A stretch of DNA of 51,090 nucleotides from JANWHF01 sp036276235 (GCA_036276235.1 DATBDZ010000367.1:1-51090), one strand, 5' to 3'. Shown: positions 8,104 through 16,845, numbered from the stretch's first letter. The notes: generated from the letters alone by a model not told the origin. Numbers and translations: made by a program.

Positions 8104-8209
8104 GAGAATGCGCCCCTGTGCCCACAACGAACGCCGATTTATTGCTGCGTGCAATCTTTAACTTCGATCATCGACAACCAGAGGCGATCTATCGCTTACG
8201 GAGATCTTC

Positions 8210-9724
8210 ATGGTGCTTCGGCTGATCACGCTTCTGGCGATTATTCTTACTCCGGTGACGCGCGTCGCTCATGCTGACTCGCCTGGGGCGGCGGTACCCG
8301 CCTCGGCCGCCATGCTTTCAATTGACGCGATTCGATCTGATTTCGATCTGCTGCAGCATGCCCTTGAAGAGGCGCATCCGGGCTTGTATCGCTTTTCTAC
8401 CGAGGCGGAGATGGATCGCATGTTTGCCGCGCAGCGGGCGAAGCTCCAGCGCCCGATGACGCGGCTGCAGTTTCGCGAAGTGGTAGCCCAGATGCTCGCC
8501 AATCTGCGCTGCGGCCACACCAGCATGGAGGGCGACGCCGAGATGGACGCGGCGTTTAAGCGCTCGCCCGCATTTCCAATCAGCATTCTGATTGAAGGCC
8601 ATCGCGTCATGGCGCTGCTGAATGACACGGCCGCTGACACCGCGATTAAGCCGGGCATGGAAATCCTCGACATCAATGGGCACAAGGCGAGCGATCTGCT
8701 CGACCATTTTTATCGAGTGACCAGCGCCGATGGAGACATCGAAACCGGCAAGCATCATGATGTGATCGGCCGCTTTTCGATGTACTACTGGTGGCTCATC
8801 GAACAGCCGACAGTGTTCACCATCACAGCCAAAGACAGCGCGGGCAGGACTGTCATTGCGAAGCTTCCGGGAGTGACCGATGCCGAGCGCAAAGCGAATC
8901 ACAATCCGGTGAATGCGAAGGTCATGAGCGGCGCCGGCAAGGTAATGGGCGCCATGCACGTCGAGCGCAAGCTGAGCTTCATCAAAGATCCGGAGATTGC
9001 GGAGATTCGCCTGCACTATTTCCTTGGCAATGACTACCGCCAGTGGATGCGCGACACGTTCAAGACACTGCATGACAAGGGCACGAAAGCACTGATCATC
9101 GATCTCCGTGGCAACGGCGGCGGCGAAGATGAATACGGGGCGCTGCTGGTTTCAGAACTGACCGACAAGCCGTTCCGATATTTTGATCACATCAACATCA
9201 AGACGTTTAAGCCGAGCTTTGATGAGCATCTGGAGGGGCACTTCGACGCGGGCGCGGTCGAGCGATTCAGCAAGGAAACCGTCGCGAATCCCACTGACGG
9301 TTACAGGCTGACGTCTGCGATGGTGGACGGATTGAATGAGCAGCGGCCCGCCGAGCAACCGTTTATGGGGAAGGTAATCATCCTGACCGAAGGCGGATCA
9401 TTCTCCTGCTCCGGCGATGTGTGCGCGATCCTCCATCACCTGCACCGCGCCACCTTCGTCGGCGAAGAAACCGGCGGCGGATATTGGGGCAACAACTCCG
9501 GCCGCATGCCGACTATGACCCTGCCGAATTCAAACCAGAAATTCCGATTCCCCTTCTTCGGATATTGGAACGCGGTGGAAGGAGACGAAGCCTTCCGTCG
9601 TCGCGGCACAGTGCCCGACGTGCAAGTGGAGCTGAAGACCGCCGATCTGCTCCGCGGTGTCGATGCCCAACATGACATGGCGGTGAAGCTGGCCGAGGAA
9701 GCCGTCGTCGCCGCTAAGTCGTAG
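8210..9724 (+). CDS. S41-family serine peptidase, secreted
   Basis: 504-residue exported protease related to C-terminal processing and tricorn-core peptidases. An N-terminal signal peptide (residues 1-22, ending AHA) is followed by a helical lid region (about 35-120, HPGLYRFST and RCGHTSMEGD are typical) and a PDZ-like segment (about 125-165). The catalytic S41 domain follows, with LIIDLRGNGGG near 295-305, the nucleophile loop GGSFSCSGDV near 395-404, and EETGGGYWGN near 419-428. The length is normal for the subgroup. ATG 8210 is the first start that includes the signal peptide. The gene is monocistronic and bracketed by two direct copies of repeat R. Confidence 0.9.
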   Translation: MVLRLITLLAIILTPVTRVAHADSPGAAVPASAAMLSIDAIRSDFDLLQHALEEAHPGLYRFSTEAEMDRMFAAQRAKLQRPMTRLQFREVVAQMLANLRCGHTSMEGDAEMDAAFKRSPAFPISILIEGHRVMALLNDTAADTAIKPGMEILDINGHKASDLLDHFYRVTSADGDIETGKHHDVIGRFSMYYWWLIEQPTVFTITAKDSAGRTVIAKLPGVTDAERKANHNPVNAKVMSGAGKVMGAMHVERKLSFIKDPEIAEIRLHYFLGNDYRQWMRDTFKTLHDKGTKALIIDLRGNGGGEDEYGALLVSELTDKPFRYFDHINIKTFKPSFDEHLEGHFDAGAVERFSKETVANPTDGYRLTSAMVDGLNEQRPAEQPFMGKVIILTEGGSFSCSGDVCAILHHLHRATFVGEETGGGYWGNNSGRMPTMTLPNSNQKFRFPFFGYWNAVEGDEAFRRRGTVPDVQVELKTADLLRGVDAQHDMAVKLAEEAVVAAKS

Positions 9725-9764
9725 CGAATCGTCGAATTCTTCGCGCACTCGGACCCGTGGAGCG

Positions 9765-9870
9765 GCGGTCAGACGGTGGAGGGTAGATAGGAGAAAGGAG
9801 ACCTGAGCGGAGGAGCAGCGCCCTCACCACGGCGAAGCTCCAAGGGCGTTCGAAAGAAACGCGCGCTCTG
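9765..9870. repeat. Interspersed repeat R, copy 3 (downstream of the S41 peptidase gene)
   Basis: Direct-repeat partner of 8002-8103, with one extra base in the CGTTCGAAAGAAA block. It begins about 40 bp after the peptidase stop codon. Confidence 0.7.
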
Positions 9871-9948
9871 ACGCTCACCGCCCGCGGCTTCATCAAACCC
9901 GCTACCACCTCCGCGCGTTCCGGACCCGTTGCATTCCTAATTATTACA

Positions 9949-9976
9949 TTGACACCGCACACCGTTCGACTATCGT
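9949..9976 (+). promoter_or_regulatory. Possible sigma-70-type promoter for the beta-helix surface protein
   Basis: TTGACA at 9949-9954 and TATCGT at 9971-9976 are separated by 16 bp, in an AT-richer patch about 125 bp upstream of the next start codon. This is a match by eye to consensus only. Confidence 0.35.
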
Positions 9977-10101
9977 AATTTTGCCGTTCATTCCCGGGTG
10001 TTCCGGGGCGAGCCGCGAATGCGTGTTCGTCCCGATGACGGCACACATCTCTTCACGCCTGCTTCTTGCGGGCCATTTCTTTAGCGAAGGTTGGAGGAAT
10101 T

Positions 10102-11934
10102 ATGCGGAATCTGGGTTTTTGTGGGACATCTGGCGCGCGCCGCCAGTCGCGTACTCGTGGCGTTTCTTCGCGAAAATTGCGATCGAACATCGAGCTTCTC
10201 GAGCGGCGGACGCTGCTCAGCGCTGTTGTTGTCAACACGCTCGTTGACGGGCTGCACCCTGCGGGGGTGGTGAGCCTTCGCGATGCGGTGTTGAAGGCAA
10301 ACACCACCGCCGGCACCACCATTTCTTTTGACCCTGTCGTGTTTGCCACGCCCAAGACGATCACGCTGAACGGCAATGAGCTGGATTTGTCGGGGACGGG
10401 GACAATCATCAAAGGGCCGGCGGCGGGGGTTTCGATCAACGGCAATAATCTGAGCCGCATCTTTTACATCACGGCGGCGGCAACGATTACGCTTTCGAAT
10501 CTGACACTGACCAACGCGGGGCGAGGCGCGATCTTTAGTTCTGGCACGCTGACGATCAACCATAGTTCGATCATCGGGAACAACGGCTCCGCCGGCGCGG
10601 GTTTGTATAGCTCGGGAACCGCGACGCTGACGGATGTCACCGTTTCGGGCAACAAATCAACGGCCAGCACGGGCGGCGGAATCTACAATGTTGTCGGCGG
10701 CAAGCTCACGCTGACAAACGTGACGGTGTCGGGAAACTCTGCCGCCGATGCGGGGGGAATCTATAGCTATGGAACCGCAACTCTGACGAACGTCACCGTG
10801 ACCGGAAACACGGCGACCGGCACCGCGGGCGGCGTATACAACTACAAAAACGGCACGATGAGCATGGCGAACGTGACCATCTCCGGCAATACCGCCAACA
10901 CCGGCGACGGTGGCGGGTTTGTCGCTTTCTTGCCCAGCACCACGACCATCGCCAACACCATCATCGCCGGCAACACGATCAAGAACGCCAAACCTACGGT
11001 GGATGTTTCCGGGGCCGTCACTTCGCTGGGATTCAATCTCATTGGCAAAACCGACGGCAGCACCGGATGGACCGGCACCGACCTGACCGGAACCATCGCG
11101 CATCCGCGTGCCGCCGGCCTGGGCGCGCTTGCCAATAATGGCGGCCCCACGCTGACGCTGCTCCCGCTCACCGGCAGCGCCGTCATCGATCACGGCTCCA
11201 ACGCTTTGATTCGCCCGGGAAGCACCACCGACCAGCGCGGCTTGGCGCGCATCGGCAAAGCCATCGTCGATATCGGCGCCGTTGAAGTGCAGCCGCCCGC
11301 CGGCTCCATCGCGGGAACGGTCTTCGCCGACGCAAACGCGAACGGAAAGCTCGACGTCGGCGAGAAGGGCATCGCCAACATCAAGGTGTACCTCGACGCC
11401 AACAAGAATGGCTCGCCGGATGCTTCAGAAGTGAGCCTGCTGACGGATGCATCAGGCAACTTTAAGTTTACGAATCTGCCCGCCGGCACGTTTCGGCTGC
11501 GCGAGGTTTTGCCGGCCGGCAACGCGCTGATCGCGCCGGTGGCGGGCTTCTTTGATATTCCGCTGGTGCTGGGCGCATCGTCGGTCGGCTCGCTCTTCGC
11601 GGATGCCGCGGCGACGGCAAGCATCAGCGGCCGCGTGTTCGGCGACTCCAACGCCAACGGCCTGCGCGACCCCGGCGAAATCGGACTGGGGCTGTGGAAG
11701 GTCTACCTCGACAAAAACAAAAATGGCGTGCTCGACGCCGGTGATTTAAGCGCCGTCACCGACATCAACGGCAACTGGTCATTCGTCGGCCTGCTGGCCG
11801 GCAGCTACACCGTCCGCGTCGTCCCCGTCGCCGGCGACGTTGCAACCAAGCCAGTGGGCGCAGTGATGACGATCACGCTGACCGTCGGACAGGCGTCTAT
11901 CAATAACTTGTTTGGGGAGAAGTCGATTGCGTAA
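10102..11934 (+). CDS. Secreted right-handed beta-helix protein with two SdrD-B-like domains
   Basis: 610 residues. The start is ATG 10102, with GGAGG 4 bases upstream (a TTG at 10066 is the alternative). A basic N-terminus is followed by LLERRTLLSA near residue 35, the planctomycete LEPRxLLSA-type motif found at the front of exported surface proteins. A CSLREA-like segment follows (VVNTLVDG...VVSLRDAVLKAN). A long array of TLTNVTVSGN-type parallel beta-helix repeats comes next (about 100-310), as in choice-of-anchor and polymorphic outer-membrane proteins. Two Cna-B/SdrD-B-like modules complete the C-terminus, each with a calcium-type DANxNGKxDxGE loop and a second DxNKNGxxDxxE loop. It is likely an extracellular adhesive or structural protein. 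No C-terminal membrane anchor is present. Confidence 0.88.
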   Translation: MRNLGFCGTSGARRQSRTRGVSSRKLRSNIELLERRTLLSAVVVNTLVDGLHPAGVVSLRDAVLKANTTAGTTISFDPVVFATPKTITLNGNELDLSGTGTIIKGPAAGVSINGNNLSRIFYITAAATITLSNLTLTNAGRGAIFSSGTLTINHSSIIGNNGSAGAGLYSSGTATLTDVTVSGNKSTASTGGGIYNVVGGKLTLTNVTVSGNSAADAGGIYSYGTATLTNVTVTGNTATGTAGGVYNYKNGTMSMANVTISGNTANTGDGGGFVAFLPSTTTIANTIIAGNTIKNAKPTVDVSGAVTSLGFNLIGKTDGSTGWTGTDLTGTIAHPRAAGLGALANNGGPTLTLLPLTGSAVIDHGSNALIRPGSTTDQRGLARIGKAIVDIGAVEVQPPAGSIAGTVFADANANGKLDVGEKGIANIKVYLDANKNGSPDASEVSLLTDASGNFKFTNLPAGTFRLREVLPAGNALIAPVAGFFDIPLVLGASSVGSLFADAAATASISGRVFGDSNANGLRDPGEIGLGLWKVYLDKNKNGVLDAGDLSAVTDINGNWSFVGLLAGSYTVRVVPVAGDVATKPVGAVMTITLTVGQASINNLFGEKSIA

Positions 11935-11962
11935 GTTTTGAAAACCGTTGGTCAGAGAATCG

Positions 11963-12009
11963 AAACCGGGACAGCTCTGAATTTTAGAAATTCAGAGCTG
12001 TCTCGGTTT
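11963..12009 (+). terminator. Strong hairpin, likely terminator of the beta-helix gene
   Basis: The 22-nt arms AAACCGGGACAGCTCTGAAT(TT) and their reverse complement are separated by TAG, with a single G-U wobble. The hairpin begins 28 bp after the stop codon and ends in a short T-rich tail. Confidence 0.7.
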
Positions 12010-12054
12010 ATGTGGGTGTCCCGTTTCGTGTTGCCCACGTTAGAACGGGGCGGG

Positions 12055-12143
12055 CCCGTCCACGCCGCGGTAGAGCGGCGCTGGTGGGCGCTCGTTTGAC
12101 GAACAGTCGCATCGCCGCGCCACCGCGGATTTGGGTGCGCGGA
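12055..12143. repeat. Solo half of the large palindromic element family P
   Basis: The words CACGCCGCGG, AGAGCGGCGC, TCGCCGCGCC and CCGCGGAT occur in the same order as the right half of the complete elements at 42911, 45522 and 49068. No left half is present here. Confidence 0.5.
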
Positions 12144-12264
12144 CTTTTGTTGAAAGCTAGATTAGATTAGCGGATCGACATGAGTAGCCGTCCCCGCCGC
12201 TCCATGGAACTCGGAGCGCTCCCAGTCCCACGGAGTAGATGCTCGGGTACGCTACGCTGCTCAG

Positions 12265-12330
12265 CGGATCAGACGATTCTGGAGATCGATCCCGCGCGGC
12301 GCGGCGAAGCTCCGTGGGCTTTTCACGAAC
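12265..12330. repeat. Interspersed repeat R, partial copy 4
   Basis: GATCAGACGATTCTGGAGA and GCGGCGAAGCTCCGTGGGC match the R repeats at 8002 and 9765. This copy ends about 20 bp before the next start codon, so it forms part of that gene's leader. Confidence 0.45.
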
Positions 12331-12349
12331 GATTTGTCGGCTTGATGCG

Positions 12350-13192
12350 ATGAAGAATTCCCCCGGCATCCTTTTAGGAAGCATCACTGTGGTATCCGCG
12401 CTGCTCTGCGCGGGCGCGGTCGCGCTGTGGGTTCATGATCGTACAAATCCGAACTGGTACAACGACGAGATCGGCTTCAGCACGGCTCGCTCACACTACA
12501 CCATCAGTTCACGCGGCGGCCGCGTGCGGCTGAGCGGGCCGCCCAAAGCGACGCCGGCGGATCTTTCGGAGGAAGCCTGGGACGCCCTGCGCCGGCTGAA
12601 TAATCTGGATATCGATTGGCTACGCGGCGAGCCGCGCAAGGGAACGCCGGCAGCGAAACTGGAAGAACTGGGAAGTCCGGTTCTGCCGTTGCTTCGTGGA
12701 CTGGATAGTCCCCACAAGTTCGGTGCTGCGGCGGTTCTGCTGGACAGAATAACATTCCCGCCAACGTCGGGGTTATGGAACGGGAATTGGACGTCGGGCA
12801 GAGCCGGAGTCGGAGTCCAGTTCGTCGATGGGCGCATCAGTGTTTACGGTGTTCGTTTAGATGACGATGCGGCCAAGGATGACCCGGAATCTTTCCCCTT
12901 TGTAATATCGCCCGAAACACACCCCGACCAGCGTAGCCGCGTCAGTCATGGTCAACAGTTTACGACGCGAGCCATCCTTCACGACCGATTCGATCGAACG
13001 ATGCTCAACATCTCGCACGGGTGGCTTATCCTCGCGTTGATGATCCTGCCCGCGCGATTTCTGATTTTGGAGCTGCGCCCGCGGCGCCGCTTTACGCCGG
13101 GCCGCTGCGCAGAATGCGGCTACGATCTTCGCGCGACACCGGAACGATGTCCGGAATGCGGGCGACTCCCTACGGGGGAGACGAAAGAATAA
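12350..13192 (+). CDS. Membrane protein with C-terminal CxxC zinc ribbon
   Basis: 280 residues, unknown function. One transmembrane segment lies near the N-terminus (about 9-29). A soluble domain of about 170 residues faces out and a second membrane segment lies near residue 225. The cytoplasmic tail ends in CAECGYDLRATPERCPECG, a four-cysteine zinc ribbon that recurs at the C-terminus of many planctomycete membrane proteins and twice more in this window (45821-46423, 48368-48988). ATG 12350 is chosen because it immediately precedes the first hydrophobic segment. A start at 12239 would read through repeat R. The stop codon overlaps the left arm of the hairpin at 13191-13267. Confidence 0.75.
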   Translation: MKNSPGILLGSITVVSALLCAGAVALWVHDRTNPNWYNDEIGFSTARSHYTISSRGGRVRLSGPPKATPADLSEEAWDALRRLNNLDIDWLRGEPRKGTPAAKLEELGSPVLPLLRGLDSPHKFGAAAVLLDRITFPPTSGLWNGNWTSGRAGVGVQFVDGRISVYGVRLDDDAAKDDPESFPFVISPETHPDQRSRVSHGQQFTTRAILHDRFDRTMLNISHGWLILALMILPARFLILELRPRRRFTPGRCAECGYDLRATPERCPECGRLPTGETKE

Positions 13193-13267
13193 GCTCGCGT
13201 AGAGGCGCGGAGGCGCAGAGAAACAGATGATGTATTTCTCTGCGACTCCGCGCCTCTGCGTGAGCTT
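13191..13267. terminator. Bidirectional terminator-like hairpin between convergent genes
   Basis: Arms of 33 nt (13191-13223 and 13235-13267) match with few mismatches around an 11-nt loop. Both arms are built from AGGCGCGGAGGCGCAGAG-type words. It lies between the convergent genes ending at 13192 and 13293 and begins inside the upstream gene's stop codon. Confidence 0.7.
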
Positions 13268-13292
13268 ATGTTTGCGGAATTTTCCGCCCCGC

Positions 13293-13610
13293 TTAGCTGG
13301 CCATGCTTAGTTCGGTCTCAGACTCGGATTTTTCGATGCAGGATTCAGATCGATGTGCTTCGTTGTAATAATCCCACAGGATTTGCGGATCGCGGATGTC
13401 GCGGCCGTAGTACTCGGAGCAGTACCAGCGGTTTTTCGGGCTCATCGCCTCGTTGTAGCGGCGGGCGAAGTTTTCCGCACCGCCACTTCTGATGAAGTAG
13501 ATGAGAAGAAGCTCGGGATCAGTGACCGGGTAACCGTGGCACTGTGAACAGTACCACCGATTCACCGGGCCCAGCGCCTCGGCTAATTGAATCCGAAGTC
13601 GACAACCCAT
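13293..13610 (-). CDS. Small hypothetical protein with duplicated WYCS motif
   Basis: 105 residues starting at ATG 13610, which has GGAGAG about 6 bases upstream (two other ATGs lie 21 and 18 bases further upstream). It contains an internal duplication: NRWYCSQCHGYPVTDPELL...YNEA and NRWYCSEYYGRDIRDPQIL...YNEA. The first unit has a CxxC pair and the second has lost the second cysteine. No signal peptide or membrane segment is present. I do not recognise the family; a small metal-binding or protein-interaction module is possible. Confidence 0.6.
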   Translation of the reverse strand: MGCRLRIQLAEALGPVNRWYCSQCHGYPVTDPELLLIYFIRSGGAENFARRYNEAMSPKNRWYCSEYYGRDIRDPQILWDYYNEAHRSESCIEKSESETELSMAS

Positions 13611-13711
13611 TATGCACTCTCCGCTCATCATATCTTAGCGGATCAGCAGGCTCAGGGGAAGGAAAATCTTCCGATGGAGGATCGAGTCGAGTTTGAGGAT
13701 CGATCGCAGTC

Positions 13712-13819
13712 GAATTCGAGGATGGAGGGTTGAGGATCGAGGATAGCGTGGTCGGTGAATGGACGACGATGCGAACTCGCTCCGCCATCCTCTATCCTCA
13801 ATTCTCCATCCTCAAATTC
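13712..13819. repeat. 7-bp-periodic GAGGATN tract paired with its inverse
   Basis: GAGGATG GAGGGTT GAGGATC GAGGATA heptamers (13712-13747) are mirrored by TATCCTC/CCATCCTC words (13784-13819), making a hairpin-capable element just after the 3' end of the esterase gene. A further copy of the heptamer words lies at about 13675-13700, and another at 27533-27558. Confidence 0.65.
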
Positions 13820-13843
13820 TGCTCCGGCTATCCTCAGCCCGCG

Positions 13844-14986
13844 TTACTTGATCGGATATCCCTTCCACACATATTCGAGCGCCTCGGGATAGGTCTGCTG
13901 CTTTACCGCGCCGTCGCAGTGGCCGGCGTTGCGGGCGAACACGAACTGATAGTGATAACCCTTGTCGGCAAGCACCTTGGCCATGTGCTCGTTGGCGACC
14001 ACCCAATCATGCATGTTGTCGCGCATGACGTTGGGGTTGAGCAGATCGCGATCGCCGACTTCCATCCAGATGCGCAGCGGCTTTGCGGGGCTGTTGGGAA
14101 TCAGATGCTCGTGAAGCTCCCACGCGCCGCCGGGCGTCTCGGGGTTGTAGGGCCATTGCTGATTGACGTACGTGCCGGAATGAGTGAGCACGCGATGATA
14201 GAGCTCGGGGTGATACCAGGCCATGATCATGGCGCAGGAGCCGCCCGAGCTGCATCCCATCGTGGCGCGGCCGTCCGGGTCCTTGGTCAGCTTCACATTG
14301 CACTTTGATTCAACGAGCGGCAGCACTTCCTTTTCGACGAACTCCGCGTAGAGGCCGGACATGGTGTCATATTCCAGGCCGCGCTGGCTGCCTTGGGCGT
14401 CGCCGCTGCCGTTGCCGATGGCGATGGCGATCATCACCGGCACCTTCTTCTGGGCGATCAGGTTATCCAGAGCGGTGAACATCAGCCGATCCCCATCGGC
14501 GCTGACAATGAACGGGGCGACGGTGCCCGGGACATATTGTTTGGGGACGTAGACGCTGACCTGGCGCCTGTAGGCCTTGGGATGGCTGGTAGTCACGTCG
14601 AGTTTTGCCGGGATCGCCGGATCGGGCGTGCCAAAAGTACCATTGTCCCGCGCGATGCCGGGATAAATCTTGCTGTCCTCCGACATCATGGTGAGATTCG
14701 TCACCGTTCCGCGCGGGACATCGGCGTTGACGTTCATCTCCGGCGCCTTGGGATGGGTGGGGCCGATGATGTAATTGCCGTCTTTGTCAGGGGATGGGAC
14801 GGTGCCATCGGGGAGATCGGTGGCGGTGACATAACCGGGCGTATGCGGATCGCGCGCCGGCGGCCCACCGCGGCCCGCGCGCCCGGCGGGCCGCGTGGCC
14901 GGAGCCTGGCCGGGGGCCTGGGCAAACGCCGCGCTCGCGGCGGCAATCAGGGTGATTGAGAGAACACTACAAAAGACTCTTTTCAT
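13844..14986 (-). CDS. Secreted alpha/beta hydrolase, enterochelin-esterase-like (esterase D/Fes family)
   Basis: 380 residues. The start is ATG 14986 with a GAGGAA site upstream; a longer frame to 15019 adds nothing family-like. A signal peptide (about residues 1-23) precedes a Pro/Ala/Arg/Gly-rich linker. The hydrolase domain has the nucleophile elbow GCSSGGSCAM, an Asp in EVGDRDLLNP and a His in NAGHCDGAV. Relatives occur beside carbohydrate esterases and xylanases, and hydrolysis of ester-linked groups on polysaccharides is plausible. Its location is periplasmic or extracellular. The gene is monocistronic and divergent from ThpR. Confidence 0.85.
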   Translation of the reverse strand: MKRVFCSVLSITLIAAASAAFAQAPGQAPATRPAGRAGRGGPPARDPHTPGYVTATDLPDGTVPSPDKDGNYIIGPTHPKAPEMNVNADVPRGTVTNLTMMSEDSKIYPGIARDNGTFGTPDPAIPAKLDVTTSHPKAYRRQVSVYVPKQYVPGTVAPFIVSADGDRLMFTALDNLIAQKKVPVMIAIAIGNGSGDAQGSQRGLEYDTMSGLYAEFVEKEVLPLVESKCNVKLTKDPDGRATMGCSSGGSCAMIMAWYHPELYHRVLTHSGTYVNQQWPYNPETPGGAWELHEHLIPNSPAKPLRIWMEVGDRDLLNPNVMRDNMHDWVVANEHMAKVLADKGYHYQFVFARNAGHCDGAVKQQTYPEALEYVWKGYPIK

Positions 14987-15102
14987 GGATGATTCCTCGC
15001 TACGCCAAAAAGCGACCACGATTCTAAAATGCTACCGCATGACAGTAATCGATCAATTGAGAGTCAGAAAAGTCTTGTCCGCCTCGGTAAATGCGCGCTT
15101 AT

Positions 15103-15191
15103 GGGTGCCACAGGTCGCGGTACTCCGAGACCTGTGCTGTCCGGCTGGCGCACAAGATACAGGTCTGCGAGTACGCCGACCTGTGGCACCC
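15103..15191. repeat. Palindromic intergenic element
   Basis: GGGTGCCACAGGTC at 15103 is mirrored by GACCTGTGGCACCC at 15191. Further inner complementarity (CGGTACTC with GAGTACGCCG, ACCTGTG with CACAAG...CAGGT) makes a long imperfect hairpin. It occupies the gap between the divergent esterase and ThpR genes. Confidence 0.75.
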
Positions 15192-15289
15192 AAATGGGGG
15201 GACAGGACTACGCTCACTCACTAGCAACCCGCAAGGTACGATGCGGCAACCGCCGCATCGGCCCGGCGGGGATTTATACTACGATCCTC

Positions 15290-15865
15290 ATGCGGCTGTT
15301 TACAGCGATCGAACTTCCCGAAGACGTGCGGCAACATCTGGCCGCTATCGCCCGGCAATGGCGTGCAATCGACGATGAATTGGGCGGGCGAATCTCATGG
15401 GTGCCGCCGCAGAATTATCATGTCACACTGAAGTTTTTTGGAGAGGTGGCGGATACGGAAGTTGCGGGATTATGCGAAGCATTGAAAGCGATCGCACCAG
15501 TCGGGCCAGCGAAAATCCGGGCCGAGGCGGTGGAATGTTTTCCGCCGCGCAGATCGTTACGGGTGGCGGCGTTCGGGTTGGGCGGGGATGTCGGGAATCT
15601 GGTCCGGCTGAATCAAGCGATCGAAATAGCCGCCGAGCCGAGAGGCTTTGCCCGCGAGCGGCGGCCCTTTCGCGCGCATATCACGGTGGCGCGGTCGAAG
15701 GTTCCGCTTCGCCCCAGCGCCCGGGATCGACTGGAGCGGACCGCAGCCGGGCTTTTGCCGGGCCCAGAGTTTGCCGCACGCGAATTTGTGGTGATGCAGA
15801 GCATCCTCACGCAGAGCGGGGCGGAGTATGTGCCGGTAGGGCGGGTTCCGTTGGGAGAGGTGTGA
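15290..15865 (+). CDS. thpR: RNA 2',3'-cyclic phosphodiesterase (2'-5' RNA ligase family)
   Basis: 191 residues, the normal size for LigT/ThpR proteins of the 2H phosphoesterase superfamily. The two catalytic HxT motifs are H44-V-T46 (NYHVTLKFFGEV) and H130-I-T132 (RAHITVARSK). The N-terminus MRLFTAIELPEDVR is typical. ATG 15290 is chosen because upstream residues in the same frame are translated repeat. The protein is cytoplasmic, hydrolyses 2',3'-cyclic phosphates on RNA ends and can ligate RNA in vitro. Its cellular role is unclear in most bacteria. Confidence 0.93.
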   Translation: MRLFTAIELPEDVRQHLAAIARQWRAIDDELGGRISWVPPQNYHVTLKFFGEVADTEVAGLCEALKAIAPVGPAKIRAEAVECFPPRRSLRVAAFGLGGDVGNLVRLNQAIEIAAEPRGFARERRPFRAHITVARSKVPLRPSARDRLERTAAGLLPGPEFAAREFVVMQSILTQSGAEYVPVGRVPLGEV

Positions 15866-15946
15866 GCAGCCGGGCACGAGTTGCTCGTCACAAGACATTT
15901 TCGCGCAATAATTGACCGCCACGCCGGGAACGAGGCTAACTCGGAC

Positions 15947-16651
15947 CTACTTGCCGATGTCTTCATTCCAAAGCTTGGGATGTTCGCGGATGAAATCCGC
16001 CATCAGGCGGACGCACTCCGGGTCGTGCAGGTCGATCACTTCGATCCCCTTGGATCGCATCAGATCGGGCGCGCCGGGGAAGTTGACGCTTTCGCCGACC
16101 ACGACGCGCGGGATGCCGAACTGCACGACCGCGCCGCTGCACAGGAAGCAGGGCATGAGGGTGGAATAGAGGGTGGTGTCGTGATAGGTGGCCTGGCGGC
16201 CGGCCTGCGTGAGGCAGTTGATCTCGGCGTGGGCCATCGGATCGCCATTCTGCACGCGGCGATTGTGCCCGCGGCCGATAATCTGGCCCTGGCGCACGAG
16301 CACCGATCCGATCGGCAGGCCGCCTTCATCCAATCCTTTGCGTGCCTCTTCAACGGCCGCGGCGAGAAATTGCGCATCGGCCGCGGCTTCGGCCGCCGTG
16401 GGCGGGGGGCGATGCAGCCGCATCACCGGGCTGGGACGCGCGCTCATGCCCGGCACGTCGCCGGGCTGAAGCTGTGCCGCCGACTGATTCTCGCGGCGGA
16501 TCGCGTCGTAGACTTCCTTGCGATGCACCGAAACCTCCTTGGGCGCATTGACGCCCAGGCGAACTTTGTCGCCGCGGATATCGACGACGGTTACCTGAAT
16601 ACTGTCGCCGATCATGATGGTTTCGTCGCGCTGGCGGGCCAATACGAGCAT
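15947..16651 (-). CDS. CsrA-cytosine deaminase fusion protein
   Basis: 234 residues in one uninterrupted frame. Residues 1-55 are a complete CsrA/RsmA domain: MLVLARQRDETIMIGD, VRLGVNAPKEVSVHRKEV, with the RNA-contact residues L4, R6 and R44 kept. After a linker of about 40 residues, residues 95-234 form a cytidine-deaminase-fold enzyme closest to yeast-type cytosine deaminase: LPIGSVLV, zinc ligand and proton shuttle H141-A-E143, P167-C168-x-x-C171, VVVGESVNF, and the C-terminal WNEDIGK. GGAG lies 9 bases before ATG 16651. Internal Met69 and Met77 have no ribosome site. CsrA normally ends at 60-75 residues as a stand-alone protein, so the fusion is unusual. Predicted roles are post-transcriptional RNA binding plus cytosine to uracil salvage. 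A lost stop between two adjacent genes is the alternative. Confidence 0.88.
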   Translation of the reverse strand: MLVLARQRDETIMIGDSIQVTVVDIRGDKVRLGVNAPKEVSVHRKEVYDAIRRENQSAAQLQPGDVPGMSARPSPVMRLHRPPPTAAEAAADAQFLAAAVEEARKGLDEGGLPIGSVLVRQGQIIGRGHNRRVQNGDPMAHAEINCLTQAGRQATYHDTTLYSTLMPCFLCSGAVVQFGIPRVVVGESVNFPGAPDLMRSKGIEVIDLHDPECVRLMADFIREHPKLWNEDIGK

Positions 16652-16845
16652 GGAAATTTTTCTCCGGGCGGGCCTTTAGGGCCTGCCCTCTGGGGTCCCG
16701 TCCTTCCCTGCGGCAAGGGACTCCTCCGCTCCTTCAAAAGTATAGGCCGCGTCTGCACTTAGTTTCGACAAGTCCTTGCTGCGGCGCTTCATAAATTGCA
16801 CTGCTCGCCGCTTGCTCCGATAAAAGTGCGTGTACAATCGGCCCA

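Noticed and set aside
14393..14959. 188-codon plus-strand frame inside the esterase gene
   Set aside because: Repetitive Gly/Asp/Arg composition typical of the complement of a GC-rich gene.
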